From Gordonia sp. ABSL11-1 (GTDB lineage Bacteria; Actinomycetota; Actinomycetes; Mycobacteriales; Mycobacteriaceae), in the NCBI RefSeq assembly GCF_030315685.1, contig NZ_JASXSI010000006.1, positions 180,470 to 244,469 of the forward strand: a stretch of 64,000 bases of DNA. The letters are read 5' to 3'. The notes under the pieces were generated by a model. That model was not told the DNA's origin. It worked only from the letters and a program-made list of their open reading frames with translations, and did no database searches. The position numbers were made by a program, and so were the translations under genes. Below are positions 63,864 to 64,000 of this stretch, in pieces. Within the stretch, counting starts at the first letter, position 1. Each line of letters opens with the position of its first letter.

Positions 63864-64000
63864 TCTGTCGGCCGACGCCGACTTCCCTTCGGGTCGCTTT
63901 CCGGCGTACGCCGACGTTCCTGTCCGGTCGCCCTACGGCGTACGCCGAGCTGTTCGCCTTGGGAGCGCGGGTCGCGGCCCGAGGCGAAAGGCTAGGAGAT
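63864..64000. repeat. Degenerate tandem palindromic repeats
   Basis: CGGCGTACGCCG, itself a 12-bp palindrome, occurs at 63902-63913 and 63936-63947, each preceded by a related GGTCGC-containing segment. A decayed copy (CGGCCGACGCCGA) lies near 63870-63882. The spacing is about 34 bp. No gene is visible to the window end. Confidence 0.65.

Noticed and set aside
1..64000. tRNA, rRNA, CRISPR arrays, IS elements, prophage genes
   Set aside because: I saw no cloverleaf-type sequences, evenly spaced identical repeats with unique spacers, transposase or integrase proteins, or phage structural proteins. Without a covariance search a tRNA could still be missed.

Overview
The window is high-GC actinobacterial DNA from the mycolic-acid bacteria (Mycobacteriales). 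Gordonia or a close relative fits best. Pointers are the gene order sucC-sucD / DUF5336 / PerM-like protein / purN / purH / MoxR-like ATPase / VWA protein, which matches the Rv0950c-Rv0959 neighbourhood of Mycobacterium tuberculosis; a leucine-degradation operon like Rv2498c-Rv2506; PapA-type acyltransferases; frequent GTG starts; and dispersed repeats ending in TGGTCTCGATACGC / GCTACTCGACCA, a type I associate with Gordonia genomes. The genus is inference.

Layout. 1-2230: an FprB-type ferredoxin(-reductase), cut by the window edge, translationally coupled to an AurF-like diiron oxygenase, with a divergent short-chain dehydrogenase. 2282-15699: an accessory cell-envelope glycolipid locus with two MGT-type glycosyltransferases, one family-2 glycosyltransferase, two WS/DGAT-like and three PapA-like acyltransferases and a DrrAB-type exporter. 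It has no polyketide synthase or MmpL. This is the most novel part. 15672-22300: a secreted CocE/NonD-type hydrolase, a TRIC-family channel, rpmF, two Tyr/Gly/Gln/Pro-rich DUF4190 proteins, an AEC permease and a DUF1707 protein. 22400-27450: VWA protein plus MoxR-like ATPase, then an ArsR / AHSA1 / DinB-like stress cassette with twin operators.

27681-32731: sulfonate utilisation (TauD-like dioxygenase, ABC importer, TauE/SafE-type exporter) with long leader regions and a perfect 18-bp-arm palindrome. 32771-37950: purH, purN, PerM-like DUF6350 protein and a DUF5336 protein. 38109-52841: a tightly coupled leucine-catabolism operon (accD1, accA1, acyl-CoA dehydrogenase, MaoC hydratase, CitE-like lyase, acyl-CoA synthetase, acetoacetate-CoA ligase) under a putative TetR operator, with a divergent fused indolepyruvate ferredoxin oxidoreductase and a nearby TetR gene. 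On paper this takes leucine-derived acyl-CoA to acetyl-CoA plus acetoacetyl-CoA.

52894-60153: nitroreductase, methionine importer metQNI, an acyl-CoA carboxyltransferase broken by an apparent 1-nt deletion in a G-run and run into a NUDIX domain through a repeat-derived linker, a SRPBCC protein, an RDD protein and a protein with about nine 9-residue VDLDxxxxx repeats. 60198-64000: sucD and sucC (TCA cycle), a perfect TGTGA-N6-TCACA (CRP/GlxR-type) site, a divergent membrane-anchored M23 peptidase and a terminal cluster of small palindromes. I recognised no tRNA, rRNA, CRISPR array, IS element or prophage.
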